7,069 nt of DNA, from positions 1-7,069 of the forward strand of contig JAGVNS010000020.1 in the NCBI GenBank assembly GCA_020053155.1, given 5' to 3'. The stretch is from Nitrososphaerota archaeon (GTDB taxonomy: Archaea; Iainarchaeota; Iainarchaeia; Iainarchaeales; VGJJ01). The notes below the pieces were generated by a model. It saw only the letters and a program-made list of their open reading frames with translations. It searched no databases and was not told the DNA's origin. The position numbers and the translations under genes were made by a program. Positions 1-6,936 of the stretch are shown here, in pieces. Position 1 is the stretch's first letter, and each line of letters starts with the position of its first letter.

Positions 1-1
1 G

Positions 2-148
2 ATTGGTTCCGACATGACCCATGTTAAACGTTTCTTGGATGATTTAGGATTAATTGACGGGGTGCGCGAAATCCGCTCTCTTCCAGTGTTATCGGTAATA
101 AAGAAAACGAATGCCTTGCCTCCAACCCCCTTCCAAAAACGGTTTTGA
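2..148 (+). CDS. 3' end of an unidentified upstream gene (partial)
   Basis: A reading frame open from the left edge runs for 48 codons and ends at TGA 146-148. The translated piece contains a plausible folded segment (SDMTHVKRFLDDLGL, then VREIRSLPVLSVIKK) followed by a polar and proline-containing tail ending in QKRF. The alternation of an amphipathic helix with a hydrophobic strand (LPVLSVIKK) resembles the end of an alpha/beta fold such as a class I methyltransferase, but there is no diagnostic motif and I do not assign a function. The start lies outside the window. It is on the same strand as topA, 51 bases upstream of it. A short T-run at 156-160 could end its transcript. It might also be a chance open frame. 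Confidence 0.45.
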   Translation: MGSDMTHVKRFLDDLGLIDGVREIRSLPVLSVIKKTNALPPTPFQKRF

Positions 149-169
149 TTACCTGTTTTTCGGCACTGG

Positions 170-177
170 CTTAAACC
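170..177 (+). promoter_or_regulatory. Probable TATA-like box A of topA (leaderless)
   Basis: The sequence CTTAAACC is centred about 26.5 bases before the ATG at 200. This is the spacing expected between an archaeal TATA box and the transcription start when the mRNA begins at the start codon. The box is a weak match to the consensus, but the spacing equals that of the much clearer cdc48 box at 3246-3253. No Shine-Dalgarno motif lies at a usable distance from the ATG; the AAGGG at 193-197 is only two bases away. Confidence 0.5.
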
Positions 178-199
178 ACTTTTGGTATGTGTAAGGGCT

Positions 200-2410
200 A
201 TGCATCTCATCATCGCGGAGAAGAATTTGGCCGGAGAGCGCATCGCGCAGATTTTGGGTGGAAAAAGTGTTCGCATGCAAACCAGGGGGTTTGCCAAATA
301 TTATTCCTTTTCGCGCAACAATGAAGAGTACGCCGTTATCCCCTTGCGCGGTCACATTGTGGAGGTGGATTTTCCAAAGCAGTATAGTTATTGGAGAGGC
401 ACAGATTTGAAGCAATTAGTAAATGCCCCCATTCTATATCTCCCTTCCGACCCCCCCATCGCCAACCTCCTGCGTGAAATGGGCAAGCAGGCGAAAGAAG
501 TGATTATTGCTACCGATGCGGATAGGGAAGGGGAAAGTATTGGAGTAGAGGCCCTGCGCATTTTGCAGGAGACGAATCCAATTGTTCCCGTGGCGCGGGC
601 TTATTTTTCGGCCATGACTCCAAAAGAATTGGTAAAAAGTTTTGATGAATTAGTGAAAGTCGATTTTAATTTGTCCGATTCGGCCGACTCCCGAAGGGAA
701 ATTGATTTGGTGTGGGGGGCCGCTCTCACGCGATTTGTTTCCATTATGAGCAATCGCATGGGGAAAGAATTTATTTCCGTGGGGCGTGTTCAGACCCCTG
801 TTCTACGGTTGATAGTTGACAAAGAAAAGGAGCGCCTCGCATTTGTAATACAACCGTATTGGGAAATCATCGCGCATTGCGAAAAAGAGACGCAAAAGTT
901 TGAAGCCTTTCACAAAGGAGGGAAAATTTTTGATGAGGCTAAAGCTAAATCTATTTTTGAAAAAGTGAAGGATGCTAAAAAGGGAAAAGTGGTCAAAGTT
1001 GTTACACGTAAAAAGAGCATTCCAAGGCCCATTCCATTTAATACGACTCAACTCTTGCGCTCCGCTTCCGCATTGGGGATGACGGCGGGTCAAGCCATGA
1101 ATATCGCAGAGAGTTTGTATATGTCCGGGTACATCTCCTACCCCCGCACGGATAATACCGTTTATCCCGACACATTGGATTTGCGTGAATTGTTAAACGA
1201 GCTCGGCACGTTTTCCGAATACAGGAAGTTTGTAGACCAAATTCTTTCCAAGCCCCTCAACCCTTCTCGGGGGGATAAAAATACGACCGACCACCCGCCC
1301 GTGCATCCGACTAAAGTTCCCGCTCAATCAAAAATAGGCGAAAAAGAGTGGCGGTTGTTCGATTTGGTTGCGCGTCGTTTTCTCGCGACGTTTTTGCCGG
1401 ATGCGCAGACCGAAAACGTGAGCGTGGAATTGGACATTCACACAGAACCTTTTATTGCAACTGGACAAACCATCCTTTCTCCCGGATGGAAATCCGCCTA
1501 TCCTTTCTCTACCCTCCAGGAAATCGCCCTTCCAAAACTGAAAGAGGGAGAAATGGTAGATGTGAAAAAAATGGACATGCCAAGAAAGGAAACGCAACCT
1601 CCGGCGCGCTATTCCCAATCGGCATTGCTAAAAATAATGGAGGAGCTAAATCTTGGAACAAAAAGCACCCGTCACTCTATTTTAGAAAAACTATTTGCCA
1701 GAAAGTATATTACGGGAATAAAATCAATCGAACCAAATCAAATAGCATTTGCCGTAATTGATTCATTAGAGAAACATTGCAGAATTGTCACGGAGCCCAA
1801 AATGACGGCCGAATTGGAGCACGAAATGGATGGGGTAGCGAATGGGAATAAGACCAAAGTTCTTGTCGTGGAGGATTCGCGAAAAATGCTTCACGGGGTG
1901 TTAGACCAGTTGTTGGAAAACAAATCCGCCATTTCTTTTGAACTCAAAAAAGCCCTCGTTCATAAAGATGTTTTGGCCGTTTGTCCAAAGGATGGGGGAA
2001 ATTTGATTATTCGCAAGGCCGGTGCAACGGGAAAGCGTTTTTTGGGATGTTCCAACTACCCCCATTGCAAAACAACCTATTCGTTGCCCCAAAAAGGAAC
2101 CCTTTCTCCGGCACACAAAAATTGTCCCACGTGCAACACGCCCATGGTTCGTCTTGTGGGGAGTCGTTTTAAAATGGAAATTTGCCTTAACTATGATTGT
2201 GCGAGCAAGGATGCGTGGAAAAAAACGCAAGCAGAGAAAGCCGCGGCTGCATCCGCCGCATTTTCGGGGTCATCAACCCCCCACCCCCATTCTTCTTCTC
2301 ATTCCCCACCAATTCCGTCCGTTGCATCAGGCCCCCCTCCTCACCACCCTCCCATTTCTCCCAAACCTACAAAAAGGAAACTCCCCGTTAGGAAGGCGAA
2401 GCCCCTATGA
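200..2410 (+). CDS. topA: DNA topoisomerase I, type IA, archaeal
   Basis: Type IA topoisomerase of 736 residues. It relaxes negatively supercoiled DNA by cutting one strand through a 5'-phosphotyrosine and passing the other strand. The TOPRIM domain is at the N-terminus (LIIAEKN with Glu7; DADREGE at 106-112 for Mg2+). The active-site tyrosine is Tyr314 in GYISYPRTDN, and the family motif HPPVHPT follows. The C-terminus has two zinc-ribbon-like segments. The first has Cys595, Asp598 where the second Cys is usual, Cys617 and Cys623. The second has Cys642, Cys645, Cys662 and Cys667. A Pro/Ser/His-rich tail of about 50 residues then ends in a basic stretch (KPTKRKLPVRKAKPL). I chose ATG 200 over TTG 182 because family members begin at the MHLIIAEKN-type strand and a TATA-like box lies 26-27 bases upstream. 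The gene overlaps the next one by four bases. Length is within the family's range. Confidence 0.96.
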   Translation: MHLIIAEKNLAGERIAQILGGKSVRMQTRGFAKYYSFSRNNEEYAVIPLRGHIVEVDFPKQYSYWRGTDLKQLVNAPILYLPSDPPIANLLREMGKQAKEVIIATDADREGESIGVEALRILQETNPIVPVARAYFSAMTPKELVKSFDELVKVDFNLSDSADSRREIDLVWGAALTRFVSIMSNRMGKEFISVGRVQTPVLRLIVDKEKERLAFVIQPYWEIIAHCEKETQKFEAFHKGGKIFDEAKAKSIFEKVKDAKKGKVVKVVTRKKSIPRPIPFNTTQLLRSASALGMTAGQAMNIAESLYMSGYISYPRTDNTVYPDTLDLRELLNELGTFSEYRKFVDQILSKPLNPSRGDKNTTDHPPVHPTKVPAQSKIGEKEWRLFDLVARRFLATFLPDAQTENVSVELDIHTEPFIATGQTILSPGWKSAYPFSTLQEIALPKLKEGEMVDVKKMDMPRKETQPPARYSQSALLKIMEELNLGTKSTRHSILEKLFARKYITGIKSIEPNQIAFAVIDSLEKHCRIVTEPKMTAELEHEMDGVANGNKTKVLVVEDSRKMLHGVLDQLLENKSAISFELKKALVHKDVLAVCPKDGGNLIIRKAGATGKRFLGCSNYPHCKTTYSLPQKGTLSPAHKNCPTCNTPMVRLVGSRFKMEICLNYDCASKDAWKKTQAEKAAAASAAFSGSSTPHPHSSSHSPPIPSVASGPPPHHPPISPKPTKRKLPVRKAKPL
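2390..2396 (+). promoter_or_regulatory. Possible ribosome binding site for the NFACT-R gene
   Basis: The purine run AGGAAGG lies inside the end of topA and ends ten bases before the ATG at 2407. It resembles a Shine-Dalgarno site, a little far from the start. Together with the ATGA stop/start overlap at 2407-2410 it suggests that this gene is translated from the topA mRNA by re-initiation or internal initiation, unlike the two leaderless genes beside it. Confidence 0.45.
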
Positions 2411-3219
2411 AAATCATCCTTGACACGCGCAAGTCGGCACAGGAGAATGCGCAGTCGTTTTTCAATGAGGCCAAGAAGTTAAGGGAAAAAGTCAAGGGGA
2501 CGGGCGCCGGGATGAGGGAAGTGAAGAAAAAGCTGGAGGAGTTGGAAAAACAAGCCGTTTCCATGAAAAAAAAGGGCCCCGAAGTTCGCCGTCCCAAAGA
2601 GTGGTTCGAAAAGTTTCGCTGGTGTTTCACGCAAAACGGATTGTTGGTGATTGGGGGGAGGGATGCACACTCCAATGAGTCGATAGTAAAACATTATTTG
2701 GACAAACAGGATTGGTATTTTCACGCCGACACGCATGGGGCTCCTCATTGCGTGTTAAAAGTGGAGAAAAAAACTCCTGAGAAGGGTGATTTTGAGGACG
2801 CCGCTTCCTTTGCGGGCGTTTTTTCTTCCGTTTGGAAAAAGGGATTGTTTTCCGTGCGCGTGTACAAAGTTTCTCCCTCCCAAGTCAGCAAGAAAGCCCC
2901 TTCCGGGGAAAGTTTAGGCAAAGGGGCATTCATGATTTATGGGGAAAGAGAATGGTTTGACCCTTCCTTGCGATTGGGGTGGGGGGTGCAGGAAGTGAAG
3001 GACGGTTTTCGCATTATTTGCGGCCCCCTTTCCTGTGTTTCGGTTCATGCCCAACACGTAATGGAAATTGCTCCGGGTGAAAAATCAAAATCCGACATTG
3101 CCAAATTCTACGCACGCTTTCTTTCTCGCTTACCTATTCCCGTTTCCGTTTCCCTCGACGAATTGATTGCCTCCCTCCCTCCCGGGGAGTTTTCCTTCAA
3201 ACCCCATTCTTCAAAATAG
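2407..3219 (+). CDS. Stand-alone NFACT-R (DUF814) domain protein, C-terminal part of the RqcH/NEMF family
   Basis: A 270-residue protein. Residues about 3-60 form a charged helical segment (DTRKSAQENAQSFFNEAKK onward) matching the middle coiled coil of NFACT proteins. Residues about 66-180 are the NFACT-R domain, with WFEKFRW (66-72), GGRDAHSNE (83-91), YFHADTHGAP (104-113) and QVSKKAPSGESLGKGAFMIYG (159-179). Full-length archaeal RqcH, bacterial RqcH/FbpA and eukaryotic Rqc2/NEMF bind 60S/50S subunits carrying stalled peptidyl-tRNA and help add C-terminal tails. They also have NFACT-N and HhH domains before the coiled coil, and these are absent here. The open frame begins at the coiled coil and the upstream bases encode topA in another frame, so no N-terminal part is hidden next to it. 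The start at ATG 2407 overlaps the topA stop. The role is probably ribosome- or RNA-linked; the exact function of the shortened form is unknown. Confidence 0.9.
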   Translation: MKIILDTRKSAQENAQSFFNEAKKLREKVKGTGAGMREVKKKLEELEKQAVSMKKKGPEVRRPKEWFEKFRWCFTQNGLLVIGGRDAHSNESIVKHYLDKQDWYFHADTHGAPHCVLKVEKKTPEKGDFEDAASFAGVFSSVWKKGLFSVRVYKVSPSQVSKKAPSGESLGKGAFMIYGEREWFDPSLRLGWGVQEVKDGFRIICGPLSCVSVHAQHVMEIAPGEKSKSDIAKFYARFLSRLPIPVSVSLDELIASLPPGEFSFKPHSSK

Positions 3220-3245
3220 GTCTCTCCGGTGTCTTTTTGGTGGGA

Positions 3246-3253
3246 TATAAAAA
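3246..3253 (+). promoter_or_regulatory. TATA box of cdc48 (leaderless promoter)
   Basis: TATAAAAA is an excellent match to archaeal box A. Its centre lies about 26.5 bases before ATG 3276, which places the expected transcription start on or next to the start codon. The purine-rich bases just upstream (GTGGGA) could act as a BRE. The box lies inside the longer open frame that begins at TTG 3237 and so argues that the first 13 codons of that frame are not translated. A T5 run at 3234-3238 just upstream could weakly end the topA/NFACT-R transcript. Confidence 0.8.
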
Positions 3254-3275
3254 GGTGTCCGGCCCCTATTCCTAT

Positions 3276-6200
3276 ATGTCCAATTTTCCAGTACCCAACA
3301 TTACGGCTTCCTCTCCTGACCCCAAGAGGCAGGTCGTGTTGAAGGTCCAAGAGCCCTCTCCCACGCATGTGGGGAGAAATATTGTCACGCTGGACAGGAA
3401 ATCCAAACAGTTGCTTGGAATCACTTCCGGGGATATTGTTGAGATTGAAGGGACGAAGAAAACCGCTGCAATCGTTTGGCCGGCCCGTACCGAGGATGAG
3501 GGGAAAGACATCATCCGCATGGACAATTTGATTCGTCACAACGCCGGGGTCAATTTGGGGGAAAAGGTCACCATTCGTCCTTCTCAATTCAAGGAAGCGC
3601 AGAAGGTCGTGCTGGCTCCCACGCAGGATGTGCACATCATCGCCTCGGGATACGAACGCATTCTCAAAAAAACGTTTATCGGCCGGCCCTTAACACGGGG
3701 GGATAACGTCTGGATTACGGTTTTTGGTTCGGGATTCATTTATCGCGTGGTTGAAACCAATCCCAGGGGCATCGTTAAAGTCACTGATTTCACCCAGTTC
3801 CTTCTCAAGGATGAGCCTATCAAGGGGGAATTGGAAGGGGTTCCCAAAAAATCATATGATGATGTGGGAGGATTAAAGGGTCAGGTAGATAAAGTTCGCG
3901 AATTAATTGAGCTTCCCATGCGCCACCCTGAACTATTTAGAAAGTTGGGAATTGAGCCCCCAAAAGGAGTGCTCTTGCACGGCCCCCCTGGAACGGGAAA
4001 AACCCTTTTGGCCAAAGCCGTGGCGAATGAAACTCAAACCCATTTCATTTCCGTTTCCGCCCCCGCCATTATGTGTGTTGGAGAGGACACCCCTATTTTG
4101 ACGAATCCAAAAGGGGCTAAAACGGCTAAATCGCTATTTGAAGAGGCCAAGGAGAAAGGAAAAGTAATCATGGATGGGAAATATGAAGTGGTTGAGTTGG
4201 GTGAACCCGTTTCCGTGTATGGTTTAGACGATGCAATGCAGGTAAAAAAAGGGAAAATAACCCATCTTACAAAACTCAAAGCTCCCACTCTTCGAGTAAA
4301 AAACAATTTAGGCGACGAAATCATTGTTTCCAGCAACCAGCCTTTCGCGATGTTGGATGCATTTGGTAATTTGTCGTGGAAAACGGCAGGAAACCTGCGA
4401 GAAGGAGACTATGTGGCGTGTGCAAGCGAGCTTCCAGAAGGAAAATCTTTTTCATTTGATTTAAGCGACATCAAAAATAATCCAAAAGCGACAGTAAAGC
4501 GAACCGTACACCATTACCATGTTAGAATTTTTAGTGGTCAACCCGTTCATAATGCCGGTTTCACCTCTTTTCCCTATTCAACTTCTCCCGATTTCATGCG
4601 TCTGATGGGGTTGATGTATTCAGAAGGGTGTCTTGCAAGGGATGGGCTTGAATTTTCAAACCAAGATCAGACTCTTAAGAAAGAATTCAATGTCCTTGTA
4701 AAAAAACTATTTGGACTTGAAGGTACCATCAAGAAAGACCGAGTTGCGGTCTATTCCCGGACGTTACGCTCTCTTTTCATCCAGGTGCTGGGTTACCCAG
4801 TGGGTCCCAAAGGAAATTATCATTTACCAACATGGATGTTTGGTTTAACAAAAAAGGAAACGGCAGGTTTTATTCAGGGTTACTTTGAGGGAGACGGTAC
4901 GGTTGGATTGTCTGGAAATGAATATCCGACCATTCGCTTGTATGCAAAGGCCAAAACAGTTCTGGGAGATGTGAACATTTTACTTCGAAAGATGGGGCTT
5001 TTTGCCAAATTAACTCCATGGAAAACCCCCTTAGGATTAATGCATTGTTTGGAACTTTTGGGCAGTCGTTCACGCGAGCTTTTTGTTCAACAGATGGACT
5101 CTACTACTCCTAAGTTTGCTCGTTTGAAAAAATGGATAGGTCAACGGAAAAAAATGGGAGATGATTTGAATGTTCCCCCCATTGGGCCGCTTCTTCAGTC
5201 TGTTAAGAAAGCAAAAGGGCTTGTGTATGGGAAAACACTTCCAGAGGGGCCGACGGAGCGCTACATTTCGGGGAGAGATCCATTAACCTATCGAAAACTC
5301 ATCGAAATTAATGGATTGATGGGGCACGATCCCGCCTTACAAAAAATAATGAGTGCCAACGTTCGCTGGGCGCGTATTCAATCCATTCAAAGTGAAGGAG
5401 AAAAAGAGTTATATGATTTAAGCGTTGAACCATTCAGCAACTTTTTGGGTGGATCAAGCCTCATGGTGCTTCATAATTCAAAGTTTGTGGGGGAAGCCGA
5501 AGAGCGCGTGCGGCAAATATTCAAAGAAGCCGAGGAAAACGCCCCCAGTATTATTTTCTTTGACGAAATTGATGCGATTGCCCCCAAACGAGAAGAAGTG
5601 ATTGGGGAGGTGGAACGCCGTGTTGTAGCGCAATTGCTTTCATTGATGGATGGAATGGAGTCCCGTGGAAATGTGGTCGTAATTGCGGCTACTAACAGGG
5701 TAAATAGTTTGGATGAAGCACTTCGGAGGCCGGGTCGCTTTGACCGTGAGATTGAGATAGGGGTTCCTGATAAAGAAGGGCGAAAAGAAATTTTGCAAAT
5801 CCATACGAGGGGAATGCCGTTGGCTAAGGATGTCGATTTGGATCATTTTGCAGGCATTACCTATGGATTTGTGGGGGCCGATTTAACGGCGCTTGCCAAA
5901 GAATCGGCAATGAAAGCGTTGCGCCGGTATATGCCCGAAATCAATTTGGAAGATGAGCAGATTCCCGAATCGGTATTGGAGAGAATGGAAGTACAAAAGA
6001 AGGACTTCGAGGATGCCTTGCGGGAGATTCAACCTTCTGCACTGCGCGAGGTCATCGTCGAAATCCCAAATGTGAAATGGGATGATATAGGTGCATTAGA
6101 TGAAGTTAAGGCTGAATTAAAGCAAGCGGTAGAGTGGCCGCTCAAATACCCGTCTGCATTTATTGAAATGGGGATTCGTCCCCCGCGCGGAGTATTGCTG

Positions 6201-6929
6201 TACGGCCCCCCCGGCACGGGAAAAACGCTTCTCGCCAAAGCCATCGCCACCGAATCCCAGGCTAATTTCATTTCCATTAAGGGGCCTGAGCTCATATCAA
6301 AATGGATTGGAGAAAGCGAAAAAGGCATCCGTCAAGTGTTCAAAAAAGCCCGGCAAGTGGCTCCCGTCATCGTTTTTTTTGATGAGATTGACGCCATCGC
6401 CTCCATTCGAGGAAGTGGAATGGGCGATTCAGGGGTGGGAGAGCGGGTAGTGAACCAGCTGCTCACCGAACTGGATGGGGCTGAAAGTTTGAAGGACGTG
6501 GTATTTGTTGCCGCCACCAACCGCCCGGATTTGATTGATCCCGGACTGATGCGCCCGGGAAGGATTGACAAAGTCATCGAGGTGAAAGTTCCGGATGAAA
6601 AAGCCCGCGAAGCCATTTTGAAAGTTCATACGCGCGGCGTTCCCCTGGCGAAGGGTGTTTCCATCGTTGATTTGGCCAAGCATACGTCAGGATATTCGGG
6701 CGCGGACTTGGCCAATCTTATTCGCGAGGCCGCTCTTTTGGCGTTGAGCGAATCCGGAATGAAATCCACTCTCATTACCAAAAAGCACTTTGACGCGGTG
6801 TTGTCAAAGGTTACGGCGAGCATTCCCAAAGAGGCCCTGGAAGCGTATGCTGAATATCGTCAATCCCGCAATCCCGATGGACCCAAGCCCGTCCGGGATG
6901 GGTCGACGAAAAATTCGTGGGTGACATAG
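3276..6929 (+). CDS. cdc48: Cdc48/VAT-type AAA+ ATPase precursor containing an intein
   Basis: A precursor of 1217 residues; removal of the 468-residue intein leaves 749, the usual length for archaeal VAT/Cdc48. The protein is a hexameric unfoldase that pulls substrates through a central pore, often ahead of the proteasome. The N-domain (about 10-190) has the double-psi barrel and second subdomain. D1 has Walker A GPPGTGKT at 236-243, the intein at 267-734, pore loop KFVG at 736-739, Walker B IIFFDE at 759-764, sensor AATNR and arginine-finger region RRPGRFD. D2 has Walker A at 977-984, pore loop KWIG at 1009-1012, Walker B VIVFFDE at 1031-1037, AATNRPD and RPGRID. All ATPase motifs look intact. 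Start ATG 3276 is chosen because a TATA box sits 26-27 bases upstream; TTG 3237 would put the box inside the gene. It follows the NFACT-R gene after 56 bases but has its own promoter. Confidence 0.97.
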   Translation: MSNFPVPNITASSPDPKRQVVLKVQEPSPTHVGRNIVTLDRKSKQLLGITSGDIVEIEGTKKTAAIVWPARTEDEGKDIIRMDNLIRHNAGVNLGEKVTIRPSQFKEAQKVVLAPTQDVHIIASGYERILKKTFIGRPLTRGDNVWITVFGSGFIYRVVETNPRGIVKVTDFTQFLLKDEPIKGELEGVPKKSYDDVGGLKGQVDKVRELIELPMRHPELFRKLGIEPPKGVLLHGPPGTGKTLLAKAVANETQTHFISVSAPAIMCVGEDTPILTNPKGAKTAKSLFEEAKEKGKVIMDGKYEVVELGEPVSVYGLDDAMQVKKGKITHLTKLKAPTLRVKNNLGDEIIVSSNQPFAMLDAFGNLSWKTAGNLREGDYVACASELPEGKSFSFDLSDIKNNPKATVKRTVHHYHVRIFSGQPVHNAGFTSFPYSTSPDFMRLMGLMYSEGCLARDGLEFSNQDQTLKKEFNVLVKKLFGLEGTIKKDRVAVYSRTLRSLFIQVLGYPVGPKGNYHLPTWMFGLTKKETAGFIQGYFEGDGTVGLSGNEYPTIRLYAKAKTVLGDVNILLRKMGLFAKLTPWKTPLGLMHCLELLGSRSRELFVQQMDSTTPKFARLKKWIGQRKKMGDDLNVPPIGPLLQSVKKAKGLVYGKTLPEGPTERYISGRDPLTYRKLIEINGLMGHDPALQKIMSANVRWARIQSIQSEGEKELYDLSVEPFSNFLGGSSLMVLHNSKFVGEAEERVRQIFKEAEENAPSIIFFDEIDAIAPKREEVIGEVERRVVAQLLSLMDGMESRGNVVVIAATNRVNSLDEALRRPGRFDREIEIGVPDKEGRKEILQIHTRGMPLAKDVDLDHFAGITYGFVGADLTALAKESAMKALRRYMPEINLEDEQIPESVLERMEVQKKDFEDALREIQPSALREVIVEIPNVKWDDIGALDEVKAELKQAVEWPLKYPSAFIEMGIRPPRGVLLYGPPGTGKTLLAKAIATESQANFISIKGPELISKWIGESEKGIRQVFKKARQVAPVIVFFDEIDAIASIRGSGMGDSGVGERVVNQLLTELDGAESLKDVVFVAATNRPDLIDPGLMRPGRIDKVIEVKVPDEKAREAILKVHTRGVPLAKGVSIVDLAKHTSGYSGADLANLIREAALLALSESGMKSTLITKKHFDAVLSKVTASIPKEALEAYAEYRQSRNPDGPKPVRDGSTKNSWVT
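4074..5477 (+). mobile_element. Intein in Cdc48 D1, with LAGLIDADG homing endonuclease
   Basis: An in-frame insertion of 468 residues (precursor 267-734) between APAIM and SKFVGEAEE; removing it restores the normal D1 sequence. Block A begins with Cys1 (CVGEDTPIL). Block B reads IIVSSNQPF, so the usual Thr-x-x-His is Ser-x-x-Gln (precursor Gln355, intein residue 89), followed by LREGDYV. Block F is YDLSVEPFSNFLGG with the usual His replaced by Ser, and block G ends VLHN before extein Ser735. Penultimate His and terminal Asn are present, so the second half of splicing looks intact. The element sits immediately before pore loop 1, so the unspliced precursor should lack a proper D1 pore. Parts of the intein are clearly more A+T-rich than the flanking extein (18 of 60 G/C at 4441-4500 against 36 of 60 at 3601-3660), consistent with later acquisition. 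The boundaries are certain to the residue by motif logic, but splicing is untested. Confidence 0.95.
4590..5110 (+). other. LAGLIDADG homing endonuclease domain within the intein (approximate limits)
   Basis: Two dodecapeptide motifs are visible. The first, LMGLMYSEG, is at precursor residues 443-451 with acidic residue Glu450; the second, GFIQGYFEGDG, starts at residue 531 with Asp540. They are about 90 residues apart, as in single-chain LAGLIDADG enzymes. Both motifs keep the acidic residue that binds the catalytic metal, so the enzyme may still cut an intein-free cdc48 allele and spread the intein. There is no frameshift or stop. The limits are estimated from the motifs. Confidence 0.85.
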
Positions 6930-6936
6930 TTTCAGT

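Noticed and set aside
1348..1761. Plus-strand open frame of 137 codons inside topA
   Set aside because: It is a shifted frame of the topA coding region with no recognisable domain; the topA frame is continuous through it with conserved motifs.
1901..2230. Minus-strand open frame of 109 codons opposite the topA zinc ribbons
   Set aside because: It is antisense to the conserved cysteine motifs, has no start signal and matches no family.
3237..3275. N-terminal extension of Cdc48 from TTG 3237
   Set aside because: It contains the TATA box and has no ribosome binding site; the family N-terminus fits the ATG at 3276.
3108..3635. Minus-strand open frame of 175 codons across the NFACT-R/cdc48 junction
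   Set aside because: It is antisense to two well-recognised genes and the cdc48 promoter, shows no family motif, and its content mirrors the codon bias of the + strand genes.
3981..6260. Similar DNA around the two Walker A motifs (near 3981 and 6204) as a possible recent repeat
   Set aside because: The similarity is explained by the ancient D1/D2 duplication common to all Cdc48 proteins and the invariant GPPGTGKT motif.
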